64,000 nt of DNA, from assembly GCA_019925105.1 (NCBI GenBank), contig JAHGAU010000002.1:1674001-1738000 (forward strand). The letters are read 5' to 3'. The stretch is from Niebla homalea (lineage: Eukaryota; Ascomycota; Lecanoromycetes; Lecanorales; Ramalinaceae). The notes below the pieces were generated by a model. It searched no databases, was not told where the DNA came from, and was given only the letters and a program-made list of their open reading frames with translations. A program made the position numbers and the translations under genes. This document shows, piece by piece, positions 12,850 through 25,459 of this stretch (the first letter of the stretch is position 1; every line of letters starts with the position of its first letter).

Positions 12850-14060
12850 TATTAATAAGTTTTTATCTGTTTAAGAAGATTTAAGTTTTATAAATATCTT
12901 AAAGTATAAATAAATAAAGTTATAATTAAAAAACGATTAATAATTACGTATAAGTAAATCTTTAACGTAAAGAAAGGTTTATTTATTAAGAATTAAAAAA
13001 CATAATATAATTAATAAAACTTTTAATAAACTTTAATATAAAAAATATTTAATCTTTATATTTTAATCGATATTATTTTCGTTTCCCGTATTTATTATTT
13101 AAAAAATATTAAATAACGATACTTATAAAAAAACGAATAATTATTAATATATAAGGTTTTAATAATTTATTTGTCTTAAACGTATATTTTATCCTTATAT
13201 AGGACGAGGTTATTATTAAGCTATTTAAAAAAAAGTATATTTCCTTAATAAATATTATTTTATTTTTTTATTAATAGATATTATATTTTAATACTTATTA
13301 TTTATTAATAATTAATATATATCGTGGATAAAAAATATTTATAATATTTATTATAAATTATATAAATTTTATAGCTTATATTTAGCGATAAATTAATAGG
13401 ATCTTACATTTTATCCATAATATTATATAGGTATATATTAATAATATTATTATTAATACGGATACCTTTAAATAATACTTAAGTAATTTATGTCGTTTTT
13501 TTTAATATTTATTTAATAAAATATATTTTTCGTTCCGCTAAAAATATACTTAATATATCCGGATATTAAATTACTTAACCGTTAAGTAAATTTACTCGGA
13601 CTATTAATTTCTAAGGATAAGCTTAAAGTAATTAATTATTTATAATATTTAATAACGCTGAAATAACTTGAATATTACTTAAGCCTTATAAGTTACTTAC
13701 GTTTATCCGTATTTATATATGTTTAATTAACGGAACCTTTATAAAAGTTAAAGATATCATTATTACGCTTTATATTAACCGGAACGGTACGTAAACGATA
13801 TATATTAACTATAAAAGTAAATAAACCCTTTATATAAGAATAAATAAACTTTAATTTATTTTAAGAAGCCTTATTTAACTTAATTATACTTATATATTTT
13901 AATATAAATTGTACTTTATAAATTAACCTTATTACGTTTAAAGAATTTAGTTTTAACGTTATAATATTTTACGTTAAGAATAAAAAAATATTGTAATTTA
14001 AGTTAATTAAGTTATAATTATTAAAAATAATAATTAAACTAATTTTATTTTTATCCCGAC
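12850..14060 (+). pseudogene. G1 reverse transcriptase relic (Ty3/gypsy)
   Basis: A WEDL-like relic near 12,870 marks the linker that precedes RT in one group of fungal gypsy elements. FSFPVF follows near 13,070-13,105, then a KKYIS-LVD-like segment near 13,230. The catalytic box is read at 13,434-13,445 as YINN, the RIP product expected from YIDD (GAY to AAY on the coding strand). A TDTF segment follows directly, as in gypsy RTs, where a short linker leads to the region that folds back toward RNase H. Loss of both catalytic Asp residues and many stops make it inactive. Confidence 0.85.
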
Positions 14061-15450
14061 TATTTATTAACGTAAAAAAGAACTATTAATTAACGGAACT
14101 TAAAGTTACTAACTTTATATAGGTTATTAAAAAGATCCGTTATTTAATCGATTTATTTAAATACTTAATAATTATTTAGATAGACTATTTAATAATATTA
14201 GATATTATAAAATAAACCTTAATTACGTTTATTACCTTTATTAAATATATAAATATCCGTTTAATAAGGGTATTTTAATTCCTTTATCTCTTTAATTTAA
14301 ACGTATAATATAAATTTAAAAAAAAATATATTGTCTTTAATACTTTATCCTATTTTATAAGCTTAAATAAAAATATAACCCTTAAAGACGATTACTTTAA
14401 ATTGGATTACTTAACGTATATTATTTTATTTATATAAATAAACGATAATCTTTATTATCGTATTAAGGACGGATATAAGGAAAATCCTATATAAATTCAG
14501 ATTATAAATATCCTTAAAATAAATAATATAAAAGAAATAAAAAACAGGATATTTTTACCGTTTATTTATAATGAAGATTTACTACCTTATAAATTAAATT
14601 TATACTTTAAACCTCATTTTAAGTTTAAATTAAACGTTAATAACGATTAATATATAAATATCTTTAATAATTTTATTTATTATATTAATAATATAAATTA
14701 TTACCGTTTATATATTTTACGTTCTATTATAAAGGACGTCTTTAACGTCGTATATAATAAAAAACATCCCGGATATAAACGGTATTTTTATATTATTGTA
14801 CGTTTATAATACGTATAACGTTTAAAATACTTTCTTCAGGAATATTTCCAATACTATCCTTAATATCTCGTTTATTAAATACGTCGCTATTGTCTATATA
14901 GGTCGTTATAACCGATTTAAACCCCTTTAATACCCTTTTATATTATTATATTTGACTTTATTTTTACTTTTTTATTATTTTTTAAAGGTTTTAATATTAT
15001 TATATTTTATATGGATAAATTTAATTGAAGAATTACCCTTATAACGGGTAAGAAAACGTAGAAGACGTCCGATTAAGTATATATTTTATTAAATTGTTTC
15101 GTTATCGTTAATTAAGGTTTATTATTTATAATTATTTTAAATAAAAACTATAAGTTTATCTTTGATTTATGGATAGTTATCTTTAAACGATTAAGTATTA
15201 ATTTACTATATTTATTAGTTTATTATCCTTAAACGGACGGTTAAAGTAAAATTATTAATAAGATTAATAAAATTGTTTTTAAATATTATATTTATACCTT
15301 AAATAACCTAAAGTTATAACCGACGGTATTACCTTAAATATAATTATTCTTAAATAATATTACTTTAATACCGTTATCCTTTATACTAAATAAAGTAATA
15401 TACGGATTTTCTATTAAACGTCCTTTAAACCTTATTATATTATATCCGTA
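14060..15450 (+). pseudogene. G1 RNase H and integrase relic
   Basis: After the RT, an RNase H-like stretch (about 14.06-14.35 kb) leads to an integrase whose core is unusually well preserved. The first catalytic Asp is in FDF at 14,954-14,956. The second is in a NKNYKF relic and has become Asn (15,140-15,142). The segment YYPxTDGxSK at 15,221-15,250 corresponds to the usual YHPQTDGQSE, with the catalytic Glu changed to Lys. A WPT-LPQI-like segment follows. All changes are the G-to-A type that RIP makes. Integrase downstream of RT confirms Ty3/gypsy rather than Ty1/copia. Confidence 0.88.
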
Positions 15451-17930
15451 ATTAAAGTTCTCGGGTATACGTATTAAAATATTTAATATTATATCCTTTA
15501 TATAAATAACGTAAAAATATTATTATAACGGGAAATATATATTAAAATATATAAATATTAATAATTATATATTATTATACTTATATAAGAAATATAATAT
15601 TTTTTTTATAACGTTAATTAAGAAAAAGTTATTTTAATAATACGTAAGCCCGTTCTAAGTTATAGAATATATTAATAATTTAATTTATCGTTTTAATATT
15701 TTAATATATTAAATCTTATACCCGGTATTTATTATCGCTTAACTTAAATTTATTCTTAAATTTAATTCCGATTTATATTACCGGTTTATATTAAATAAGT
15801 TTCCTTCTATCTTTATTAAAGGAAATATACTATAAGTACGTTTATATAAAGTGGATAAACTATTAAATAAAAGAACCTTTAAATAAGGACGTAAATTTAT
15901 AACGGAGTACTTTATCCGTTGGAAAAATTAAGGTTTAAAAGATAATTTATAACGTAATATTAAAGATTTAAATAACGCGTAAGAGCTTATTTAAAAATAC
16001 GAATTACGTAAGGAATCTAAGAAAGCAATATTTACTTTATTAATTATCCGTTTATTATAATTAAGATAGATATTATTAATTATCTTAATACGTCGTCCCG
16101 GGTATCTTAAAAAGGACGTTACCGATACGTTATCGTTAATAACTATCTTTATTAAACGAGGATTTAACCGTCTGCGTAAATAAATAATTACGATTAAACT
16201 TCCCGTAAATATATTAATTCCGTAAGTATTTATTTTATTTACGTTTATAAGTTTATTACGTATAATACGGATCTTAAGACGTATATTTAATTTATTATTA
16301 CTTTTTAAGGATAATAATAATAATGCTTTTATCCTTAAAAGGCGTAAAATATTACGTTAAAATTAAATTAATATAAGAATAAAATTATTATTACTTATAT
16401 ATATTTATTACTTAATTTTTTAAGTTTTATTATTACGTCTTAATAACGGTATACGGGGTAACGAATAAATATAAAATTATTTTATTATATTTTAATAACG
16501 GTAAAAAATTATACTATTTACTATATATAGCAATTTCTTATTATTATTTTACTTATAAGTATCCTTTATATTTATTCCCTTAATATCCCTTAATCCTTTA
16601 TACTTTTATTTTATTTAATAAGTAAAAGATTCAGAATAATTAATAATACCTTTTTTTACTTATTAACTTGCGGAATTAACGAATTAAAATAAGTAATTAT
16701 ATCCAAGAAAAGATTAAAGCGTATTAATATTATTAAGGACGACGTCATAAATTTACTTATATTAAATAACTTAATTAACCCCGTTATTAAAAAGACGAAG
16801 ACGAATAATAAATACTTATATTTAACGTTTAACGTTACCGATCTTTTTATATAGTTAAACGATAATATAAACCTTAATAATGTTTTAATTATTAAAATTA
16901 CTAATTATACCTTAATATAAATATAAAATATACTTAATAAAAATAAATAATCTTTTACTATATTAAGGTGGCTATAGTTATTTAATTAATAAAACGATAT
17001 TAAAAAGACTTAAATAAACTTTAACGACGTAATTATAATACGAATTAATTAATAACAATACTTTATTACTTAAAAGGGTATATATATGTTTTAAGGATAA
17101 AGTAAACTTAATATTACGTTATTAAACATTATAAAGAAAACCGGTAATTATCCCTTTTAACTTATAAAAATATTAAAAGGACAGAATAAAGTAATAACGA
17201 TTAACGCTATAAACCTAAAAGATAAATAATTAAGTATATACGTAAAGGACGTTATTAAATAAGTTAATTAGCAGAAATAATAAATTTAATTAACTTTAAT
17301 AAAGTTTATAAAAAAGTTAAATAAAATAGTAAAGTTAATAAATAATAAAATTATATTATTAAATAATAATACTCCGATATCCTTAAGTATTAACGCTTAA
17401 ATTAACTTTAATAAATTAATAAGTATAATTATAAACTTAAAAGATAATAAGAAATTATAAGGATAATAGAAAGAATATATTACGTATATAACCTCCGATA
17501 AAAATATAAGTATATTTATCCTTTTATAGTTATAAGCCGATATTAAATTTATAATTTTAAATATTAAATTTAATATAATCTTAAAGTACTTTAAATAAAT
17601 AAAAAACGTAATAAATAAAATAAATTTAAATTTAAACTTCCTAGGAGGATTAAAGATTATTAAAAACTATATATTTAATATTTAATTAATTATAAATAAA
17701 GTCGAAACTATTAATATAATACCGTTATAAATAATAACGGACGAAATAATAAAGCTTAAAAGGGATATATTTATCCTAATATCTATTCTTATTAACAGTT
17801 ATAACGTTATAAATACGTTTATCGCCTTCTTCTTTAAGAAAATTAATAAACTTATTAACGTTATTTTAAAAGGATAAAGTATTTATAATATAAGGAACAG
17901 GATATAAGGACGTATCCTTTAATGTTATTC
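15450..17930 (+). other. G1 3' part, unassigned
   Basis: RIP-degraded sequence between the recognisable integrase and the polypurine tract. By position it holds the integrase C-terminus and possibly a further coding segment or 3' untranslated region. It is purine-rich on the plus strand, like the coding part of G1. I found no chromodomain or other motif. Confidence 0.4.
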
Positions 17931-17939
17931 GGGGGGACT

Positions 17940-18113
17940 TATGACGGATAAATATATATACTTATAAGCATAAGATATTAAAGATAATAAAATATTAAGA
18001 ATAAGATAATAGGGATAAAATACTATCTTATATTTATACATAGCATCCCTAGTGGAGATTCATTAATTAGACAGAATACACCTATTACCCATATATACAT
18101 TGCGTCCATTACA
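17940..18113 (+). repeat. G1 right LTR
   Basis: 174 bp, beginning TATGACGG where the left copy has TGTGACGG and ending ATTACA. Here the right (outer) half is spared ('gcgtccattaca', 'ctattaccc') and the left half is RIP-mutated, the opposite of the left LTR. Confidence 0.92.
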
Positions 18114-18118
18114 CTTTA

Positions 18119-18279
18119 AGTATATCGATTTTTACTTTTTTATTATTAATAATTATTTAATATACTTTTATTACAAAATATATATTATAAATAACTTAAA
18201 CGTTAATACTTTTATTAACTCGGACGTATTATATTTTAAAGGATAAATTATTAATTATCTTAATTAATATATAATATTA
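18119..18279 (+). pseudogene. Continuation of gypsy G0 reverse transcriptase
   Basis: Directly after the second CTTTA the G0 frame continues with residues that fit the part of RT following the G1 insertion point. A FINSDVLYFKG segment near 18,210-18,245 may be the decayed catalytic box (Y/F-x-DD plus IYSK). The tract is then cut by the TIR element at 18,280. Only about 160 bp are available, so the box is tentative. Confidence 0.5.
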
Positions 18280-18858
18280 CATCGGCAAATCTGCGACCTG
18301 CTCGGATCGAGTGAATAAAAAAAAACAGTGATTTATTCACTTAGACCGCTTCTAAGTCACTTACGAGCAAGTAAATAAACTTACGAGTGCTTTAAGCGGC
18401 CCTAAATAATAAAAAAAAGTCAAAAATAAAAAACGTTTAAAACGGTAAAATAATAATTCTTATTTTTAATAAAAATTTTTGCCAAGCATTTTTAGCGTAC
18501 GGGTAGCTACGGGTATTACCGTAACCCCCTTTATAAGCCGTAATATTTAACGTTTTTTAAAACTAATTACAGATTCGGTTTCTTTAGTTAAAAGTTACCC
18601 TTGGAGCTAGTAATTTATCCTTAAGGGGGGGTAGTTAAAGGGGGTAATTTAATTAAAAAAACGTTAAGTTAAAAAACTCATGAGCAAGTGAGATACTTAC
18701 GAGTAAGTGAGATACTCACGAGTAAGTGAGATACTCACGAGCAAGCCGGATACTTATAAGCGCTCAGAGGCTAAGCGAGGGCGGACATAAGATTTTTATG
18801 GTCGTTCTGCTCGCTTGCACTCGGAGTGCTTATATGCTGGTTCACAAATTTGCGGATG
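18280..18858. mobile_element. TIR element copy A (579 bp MITE-like)
   Basis: Inverted termini: the left end reads CATCGGCAAATCTGCGACC and the right end, reversed, CATCCGCAAATTTGTGAACC. Both ends are flanked by TA. A second copy lies at 45094-45628 with the same internal order (a run of A after 'gatcgag', a 'gtttaaaacggtaaaataa' block, a G7-8 GTAGTTAAAGGGGG block). No open frame for a transposase is present, so it is non-autonomous. TA flanks would suit a Tc1/mariner-Fot1 type element, but the CA/TG step next to TA is absent in copy B, so the exact ends are uncertain. Much of it has escaped RIP. Confidence 0.8.
18676..18751 (+). repeat. 19-bp tandem repeat inside TIR element A
   Basis: Four adjacent units of 19 bp with the pattern actcacgagtaagtgagat occupy 18676-18694, 18695-18713, 18714-18732 and 18733-18751, with C/T variation mostly at CpA positions and a changed end in unit four. 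Copy B of the element keeps only fragments of this array, so the array probably expanded or contracted by slippage after the copies separated. Confidence 0.85.
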
Positions 18859-18860
18859 TA

Positions 18861-21545
18861 TTTTAAAATTTAAAATTAGCTTATAAATCGTTAAATAAAA
18901 TAAAATCTCACGTATAATTTTTAATAAATAAAAAGTCGTTTTAACCCTATAATATAGAGTAAAAGTACCCGTAATTAATATAAAAAGAAAGTTTTTAAAT
19001 TTATTTATTTAAGATATAATTTTTAAATTATTAAATTAATCTATTATATTCTTCGTTAATTTATTTAATAACGATACGGATACCGTTTTTATTTAAAATA
19101 ATATAAGTTATTTAATTGCTTTATTTAAAAATATTAAACTTAAAATAATTAAAAATAATAAAATAAATAAATGTTTTAATATTTTATAAGAAACCGAATT
19201 TATAGTGTTTAAGTTTAAACGTAATATATAAAAACCTTCTATAATAAGAAGTATTTTAATTATTATAATTATATTTAATATTATTAAGTTAATAATTAAT
19301 ATCCCTTATATATATATTATATTTCCGGTATAAAAATAAGAAATATACTTATTAAATAACATTATTATATTTAATAATAATGTTATTATAGTATAATATA
19401 ATGTTATTATTAATAAATACGCATTCTTATAAGAGGATAAGGGATAATAAATAAAAAATAAAAAAGGACGAATTAATAAAGATTCTTCTTATTAATAATA
19501 AAAATAAAATGTATAAACTTAAATAAGCCCGTATATATACGTTTAATATTAAGGATTATATTATTATAAATAATACTTTTCATAAATTATTTAAATAAAG
19601 TTGCTTTAAATAAATAAATAAGTTTACCCTATTTAATTTTCCTTATTTTATAGTTTAAAAAAATAGTAACGGTATACGTAAAAAATATATTATGATTAAT
19701 ATTTATACATTTAATAAAATTATTATCTTAAACGTATACTTAATATTTTTATAAAAAAAAAATTATTTAAAATATCGGAATATAAATATTTGATAATAAT
19801 AAAAATTTTTCTGTTAGTTCCTTATCCGTCGGAGTTATTACTATAAGCTTATAATAATAAGTCATAAAGGACAAAAGACCTTTAATTATATAATAATAAG
19901 TTACCGTAATATACTAGCATACGCTTAATATACTATTAATCGGATCCTATATTAATATCGTTAATATATAAAAACATATATTAATAATATTATTATTTTT
20001 TTTAAGTTGTTTAAAAATACCTTATTTATTTAAATATTATTTTTAAGATATTACCCGCTTTTAATATATATTTTAATCTTAAGAAATTATTTTTAAAATA
20101 TTTTTTTTTAATTTATTCGGATAATAGGTTAATACTTTAAAACTTACGTTGAATAATAATAAATTATATATTATTTTTTAATTAACTTTCTTTAAGATAT
20201 TACGGTAATTAAATTATTACCTTAATTTAATAAAATATTTATATTAATATATTCCGTATTATTTAAATATAATTAAACCGTCATAAAAACGTAAAGTTAA
20301 ACTCTATATTATTTTATATTAACGACGCGTTATAAGTAATATATATAAAAAAGAAATAGTAGAAATACGTATTTTATAATTAATATAAGAAAAATATAAT
20401 TTATATAAGATAATATAAAAGCTATTTATTTTTCCGGAAATCCTTATATATTTTAATTTATCTTAAATATTATATATTAATATAAATATAAGTTAAAAAG
20501 TCGGCTTTAAAGCTTCTATATATTATTTTAAAAAAAATAAAAGGATAAATAGGCCCCGTTATAAAAGGCTATATAGCCGATTTTCTTTTTATTTAAGTTA
20601 TTATCCGCAATAGAATTACGGTATTAATTAATAGAATTAAAGTTTATAGTTTTCATTTAAATAATTAAGAAATTACGTTATTATATTAAAGTTTTATAAT
20701 ACTTTATTATTATTTATATTAATTATTAAGTAATAATTAATATTATTAAATAAAGTAGTTTTAATATAATATTAATAATATAATTAAACTTAAAATATAT
20801 CCGCTTATTAAAATACTTATTAAAACTCCGTTTTAATATTAAATATAAATTTTAAAAAATAAATATTATCTTAAATATATTATCCCGTTTATTAAGAATT
20901 AACGTTATTAACATTAAAATATAATTATTCCGTTTATTAAACGTTATTAAAATAGAAAAACATTTTATCGTACGTAAGAAAAACATTAATAAGGCAAATA
21001 TAAATATTATAATAATAATATATCCCGTCGTTATTATTAAGATATCCTAAAGCTTTAAGTTTAAAATAAAAGAAATATATATTAAGAATAAACGTTATAT
21101 TAAATTATTAAAGATACTTAAGGGTAATAAATATTTAATTAATAAAAGAAATAATGTTCGTTTACCGTTTATTTTTCGTTATAAACTATCATACTTTAAT
21201 AATTAAAAACTTAAATAATAATTAATTATCCTATAAATAATAAAAAGAAAATATTTAAAATAATATACGATTAAAACGGATACCCTAAATATATAAGAAT
21301 ATATAAACGGATTATATAGGTATTTTATATATTTAACCTTAATAAAAAATTTAAAGAATATATTATATATTATTTAGAATATAAGTTACGTCGGATATTA
21401 AAATACCGTCTATTTAAATTACTTTAATTAATATGATTATTATTACGACCGTTTTATATATTAATAATCGACTTTATCCTTACGTTAGCCGTTTTTTTCT
21501 TAAATCGATTTAATTTATTATAAGTATAATAAATAAATTAATTAA
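18861..21545 (+). pseudogene. Gypsy pol remnant with RNase H relic
   Basis: Between about 20,590 and 20,900 the plus strand encodes, with few frame breaks, an ELRY-x-x-IELKFIVF segment, a hydrophobic stretch with YINY in place of YTDH, and NILSRLLR in place of the DALSR motif that closes the connection domain of many gypsy polyproteins. This is an RNase H plus linker region. The stretch before it (18.9-20.5 kb) has no motif that I can name, and it is not certain that it belongs to G0. The copia element at 21551 interrupts the tract. Confidence 0.65.
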
Positions 21546-21550
21546 AGCGG

Positions 21551-21747
21551 TATTGAAATTTGAAAGGTGTAAGTTGCTTGATTTTCTCTATATATAAAAG
21601 TAAAATTATATATAGGCTTATTACCGCTATTCCCTTTAGGTTTAAGCTATCCGCCGGACTTAACTTAAATTTAAGTTACGTAAATAATAATTATTTAATT
21701 TAACTTAAATTTAAGTTATATAAATAATCATTCCTATATATTTAATA
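21551..21747 (-). repeat. Copia LTR, left copy (3' LTR in element sense)
   Basis: 197 bp. Its left outer part keeps GC ('tgaaaggtgtaagttgcttg') while its right part is RIP-mutated, ending TTTAATA where the other LTR has TTCAACA. A paired block with taayttaaatttaagtta occurs twice within the LTR. Confidence 0.92.
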
Positions 21748-22394
21748 TTTTCCTTTAAACTTAATATATAGTTTATTAACCAAAGATTATAACATTTACT
21801 TAATTAATAACTTTTTAACGTTTTAACGTTGTATCCTTTTAAATACGTAGTTATTTAACTTAATTATTATATTTACTATATAGTTCCTTTATATTAAATT
21901 CCCTTATATAATTAATTTAGTACGGTTTATTTATTATTAAGCTTATTATCTGGTTTAATATCGGTAAATATATAGTCTTTTAATTATCGATTTAATAGTT
22001 TTTTAAGGCTTAATATAAGTTTAAACTGTATCAAAGTTTTAATAAGTAGGGCCTTTATTAACCCGTTAACTACCTACTCCGTAGTATAAACGTATTTAAC
22101 ATTAACGGTACCGGCCTTAAGCTATTCCCGTAATCAATATAGTTAAATATTTATATACTTAATCCTTACGTAATATATTAAGTTTTTTACTAATATAATA
22201 GTTTTTTAATTATTATTATAAATCGTAATAATAAGTATATATTTAACTTTATTAAATTATATTTATTTTAGTAAGTTTTTAAATTATATAGCTTCCTTAA
22301 TAACTTATATTTATTCCGCGTATTTAACTTTATAAATAAATAATATAATATTTAATTATCGCTTTAAAAATTAATAAATTAATAAACTCTTTAT

Positions 22395-22470
22395 ATTAAA
22401 AAAATAACTTAAGATTAATTTATAAATAAAGTTAATTATAAAATCGGAGTCGGTATAATTACTAAAAGCT
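22395..22470 (-). pseudogene. Copia RNase H relic
   Basis: The minus strand reads NYTDSDF and, about seven residues on, a KLI-S-YF-like segment. This is the arrangement of the copia RNase H motif and the K-ST-GY segment after it. It identifies the superfamily and the strand. The upstream reverse transcriptase is split by LINE A (22532-24342), LINE B and LINE C, and I could not locate its catalytic box. Confidence 0.7.
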
Positions 22471-22531
22471 TTAAGTTTACCCTTATATATTAATTAAAAG
22501 TATATAATAATCCGTAAGTAATATATAATTT

Positions 22532-24342
22532 GATTGATTGATTGATTGATTTATACTACGGGTCTAGTTAAGCTAATTCCGGCGTTCCTTAATACGCGGC
22601 TTTTTAGCCTTATTGGTAACCGTAAAAACCTGATACTTATAACGTTAAAATAAAAACCGGCGTTTACCAGGCCTTTACCCTTTATCCTTTAAGATAAAGG
22701 ATATTAACGGCCGTTTAAAGAGTAACAATCTATTTATATACTTTTTATATTTTAATTCCCTTAAAAAAATCCGTAATATTATAACCGTATCCTTATAAAG
22801 GTTATCCTTAAACTTATTATTCTTCCGCTTTTTTATATATTTATATTACTTTAACCTTATATAATACTTTTAAATATCCTTATTAATATTTACGCACTTA
22901 ATATATATCTTTTTTATATTATTATTACCGTTAACTCCTTTAAAGACTTTTAATAAGTATTTATTATTATATCCTTATGGTTATAAAAGATGCTTTCCGG
23001 TTTATATAATTAATGTAATTAATTTCCGCTCTTCTTTTTCTTTTTTAACCGGTAACGGGTTTTCTCTGTAAGGTTTTTAATAACCTTATTTATTTTTATA
23101 ATAAAATTAAATTATAATAATAATCCAGTAAATATTATAAACTTAACGGTTACCTAAATACTTTACTTTATAAATAATATTTAGCGGTAATTATAAATAT
23201 TAATTTTTATAATAAATTTTAATTTAATTTCCGTAAACCGAAAATAAGAAATAAGGACGTATATAGTATCTTATTTCCTTTATCCGTACTTATATTTAAC
23301 GTTTATTTAACCTTCAATATATATAATAAATAGAAAATAAGTTAAACCGTTTTTACCCGTTTAAAATTAAATTATTAATATATTATTATCCTTCCTTATA
23401 ATATTATAGCGGCGGAGATATTTATTAATAATCTTTTTATTGTTAAAAGTTAAGTAATAACGATTTTAAAATATAAAGTCTTTATATTTCCGTTAATATT
23501 TAATTTATTTTATTATAATTTATAAGGTAATTATTATAGCTTTTACTCTTTAAATCCTTTTAATCTTGGATTTTTTTATACTTAATAAAAGTTTATATCC
23601 GCTTAAATTAACTTTTAAAATACCGGTAAAATTAATTTTCTTCTTAATTTATTTTTATTTTATTTTAATAAAAAAAAAGATAAATATTTTTAATTTATTT
23701 CTTTTAACTTTAAGCTTATTAAAGTTCTAACGGATCTACCCGTTTCCTATTATTATAATTAAGTATATATATTTCTATAATTTTATTTAAGCGATTATTT
23801 AATTTAATAAAATTTTAATCAACGGTATAAAAACCTTAAACTTTAATACCGGGATAAAGGTTATTTTATAAATACCGTTAATTATTCTTAAATACCGATT
23901 TTAAACTTTTTATAATATTTAAATAAACTTTTTTTTATATCCCAGAATACCCTTAAATATATATTAAATAACCGTAACGTATATTATAATTAACTTTATT
24001 ATAGCCTAATAAATAGTCCGGGCCTTTTATAACGTAACTCCTTATATTGATATGGCGAGATAAATAAGGCCTTTTTCTTATAAAGTTATTTTTTTTAAAA
24101 CTTTTCTTATATAGTCTTTTTAGTTAAGCTTTTTATTTACTTAAAGGTTAAAGACTTTAATGCTGGTATCCAGCTTTACCGTAATTTTACTTAAGTCTAC
24201 TATAGCTATTATATCGTATAGCCTCGGGCTCTTAATTATATAGACGAGCTCGTATTTATACGGCGCAAATTAAACCCCGTAAATTCTCGCCTACCGAAAA
24301 CAGACTTCATAGGCCTATTTTAGTTCCAGACAGTTCGTACGT
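22532..24342 (-). mobile_element. LINE copy A, 5'-truncated (1,811 bp)
   Basis: The 3' end faces left and carries a tail of TGAT units (ATCA on the element strand). The 14-bp target duplication GTAATATATAATTT stands at 22518-22531 and 24343-24356. At its truncated 5' end the minus strand reads APYKYELVYIIKSPRLYD, a segment that also occurs in LINE C after its catalytic box (30,150-30,240). The break is therefore within the RT domain, and about 4 kb of the 5' part were never copied. This is normal for target-primed reverse transcription. The 5' edge (24,200-24,342) is less RIP-mutated than the rest. It is inserted in the copia element. Confidence 0.9.
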
Positions 24343-24356
24343 GTAATATATAATTT

Positions 24357-25070
24357 ATTTTATATATAATTAACATTAATAAAACGGGTTTATTGAGTAT
24401 TTATTAATAATAGTTATTATATAAGCTACGTTTAATTATATATTAAATATAATATATATTAATGAACTTACGGTTAATTAATATTATTATTTAAACTCCG
24501 GCGTAACTTAATAATTATTAAATAAAAATTCCGGCTTAAAATTAATTTATATAAATAAATATATCGGGTAAGCTTCTTATTAACGGTAATTTCATATTAT
24601 CCTTTTAATATAAGCTTTTTAATTTACATAAATTACTTAATTTTAATGGTTTTAAATAATAATAATACTTAAATAATAATTTTTTAAATTTAAGTTAAAT
24701 ATATAAAACTCCTTATTAAGTATAGCTTTTAAGTCTTAAATCTCTTATCTAAATAGACCGGTTATTAAGACGTTATTTATATATATTATTACGATTATAC
24801 CGGTTTTAAGGTAAAAAAATATATAGTAATCCGTATAAATAAGTTTAAAGTTCTAAATGATTATAAACTCCCAGAAACGGTTATATTAAAGTTATAATAA
24901 TTACTTTAATTTATATAAGTTCTTTTTAAGCTTATAATAAAGCTTTTCGCCGTTTTTATCGGTTTTTTCTTATTTTATTAATTATTTTATATATATTTCT
25001 TTTTTAATAAAATTATTTAAAAAACGCTATTTTAACGTTTATTTACTTTAAGTCTTAATTATTAATTACT
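24357..25070 (-). pseudogene. Copia pol segment between LINE A and LINE B
   Basis: By layout this is pol coding sequence of the copia element, on the minus strand and strongly RIP-mutated. No motif could be read with confidence. Confidence 0.5.
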
Positions 25071-25082
25071 ATAAAAGTAAAA

Positions 25083-25447
25083 GGCGACAATAGCACACGT
25101 GTCGGTGAGGACATTCAGTGGTGCAATCGGAATTTTGAAATTTTAGCATTAAACAGACCCGTAAGGTAACAGAAGAGCAATAGGTTTAAAGGTAACTTTT
25201 AAGTGGATTCGGTCGTAGTATTATAGGTTTTCTTGGAAAAAACGTATGAATAAATTCTTATTCTTTAGACGGCCGTAAATGCTTTTAACCCTTAAAATAA
25301 GAGTGGAAGCTGGGTGGATACCGGTTTTTATTCCTGATATAATAGATATCGGGTTTTTACGGTTATTAATAAGGTTAAATGGCCGAGTATTAAGGAACGC
25401 CGGAATTAGCCTAGCTAAATCCGTAGTATAAATCAATCAATCAATCA
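25083..25447 (+). mobile_element. LINE copy B, short 3' fragment (365 bp)
   Basis: Only the last 365 bp of the LINE are present. They end in GTATAAATCAATCAATCAATCA and are flanked by the 12-bp duplication ATAAAAGTAAAA (25071-25082 and 25448-25459). The fragment keeps ordinary base composition with many CpA and TpG steps, unlike the long copies. It is either younger or, as a short duplication, was a poor RIP target. The 71-codon open frame on the opposite strand is antisense to the LINE 3' end and not a gene. Confidence 0.9.
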
Positions 25448-25459
25448 ATAAAAGTAAAA

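Larger units (their letters stand above)
9127..18113 (+). mobile_element. G1: complete RIP-degraded Ty3/gypsy LTR retrotransposon (8,987 bp)
   Basis: Two 174-bp LTRs (9127-9300 and 17940-18113) share the order of all blocks and are flanked by the perfect target duplication CTTTA (9122-9126 and 18114-18118). A GGGGGGAC polypurine tract (17931-17938) abuts the right LTR, which sets the plus orientation. The interior encodes a decayed gag-pol with RT before integrase, the Ty3/gypsy order. It has landed inside the reverse transcriptase of G0, so it is younger than G0. The internal DNA is strongly AT-rich with stops in every frame. No intact ORF remains, so the copy cannot be autonomous. Confidence 0.93.

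Noticed and set aside
22531..22551. TGAT repeat considered as a plain microsatellite
   Set aside because: The same unit occurs at the end of four LINE copies next to a conserved 3' sequence, so it is the LINE tail.
25221..25436. 71-codon minus-strand open frame
   Set aside because: Antisense to the 3' end of LINE B, ending in its tail repeat; an artefact of spared LINE sequence.
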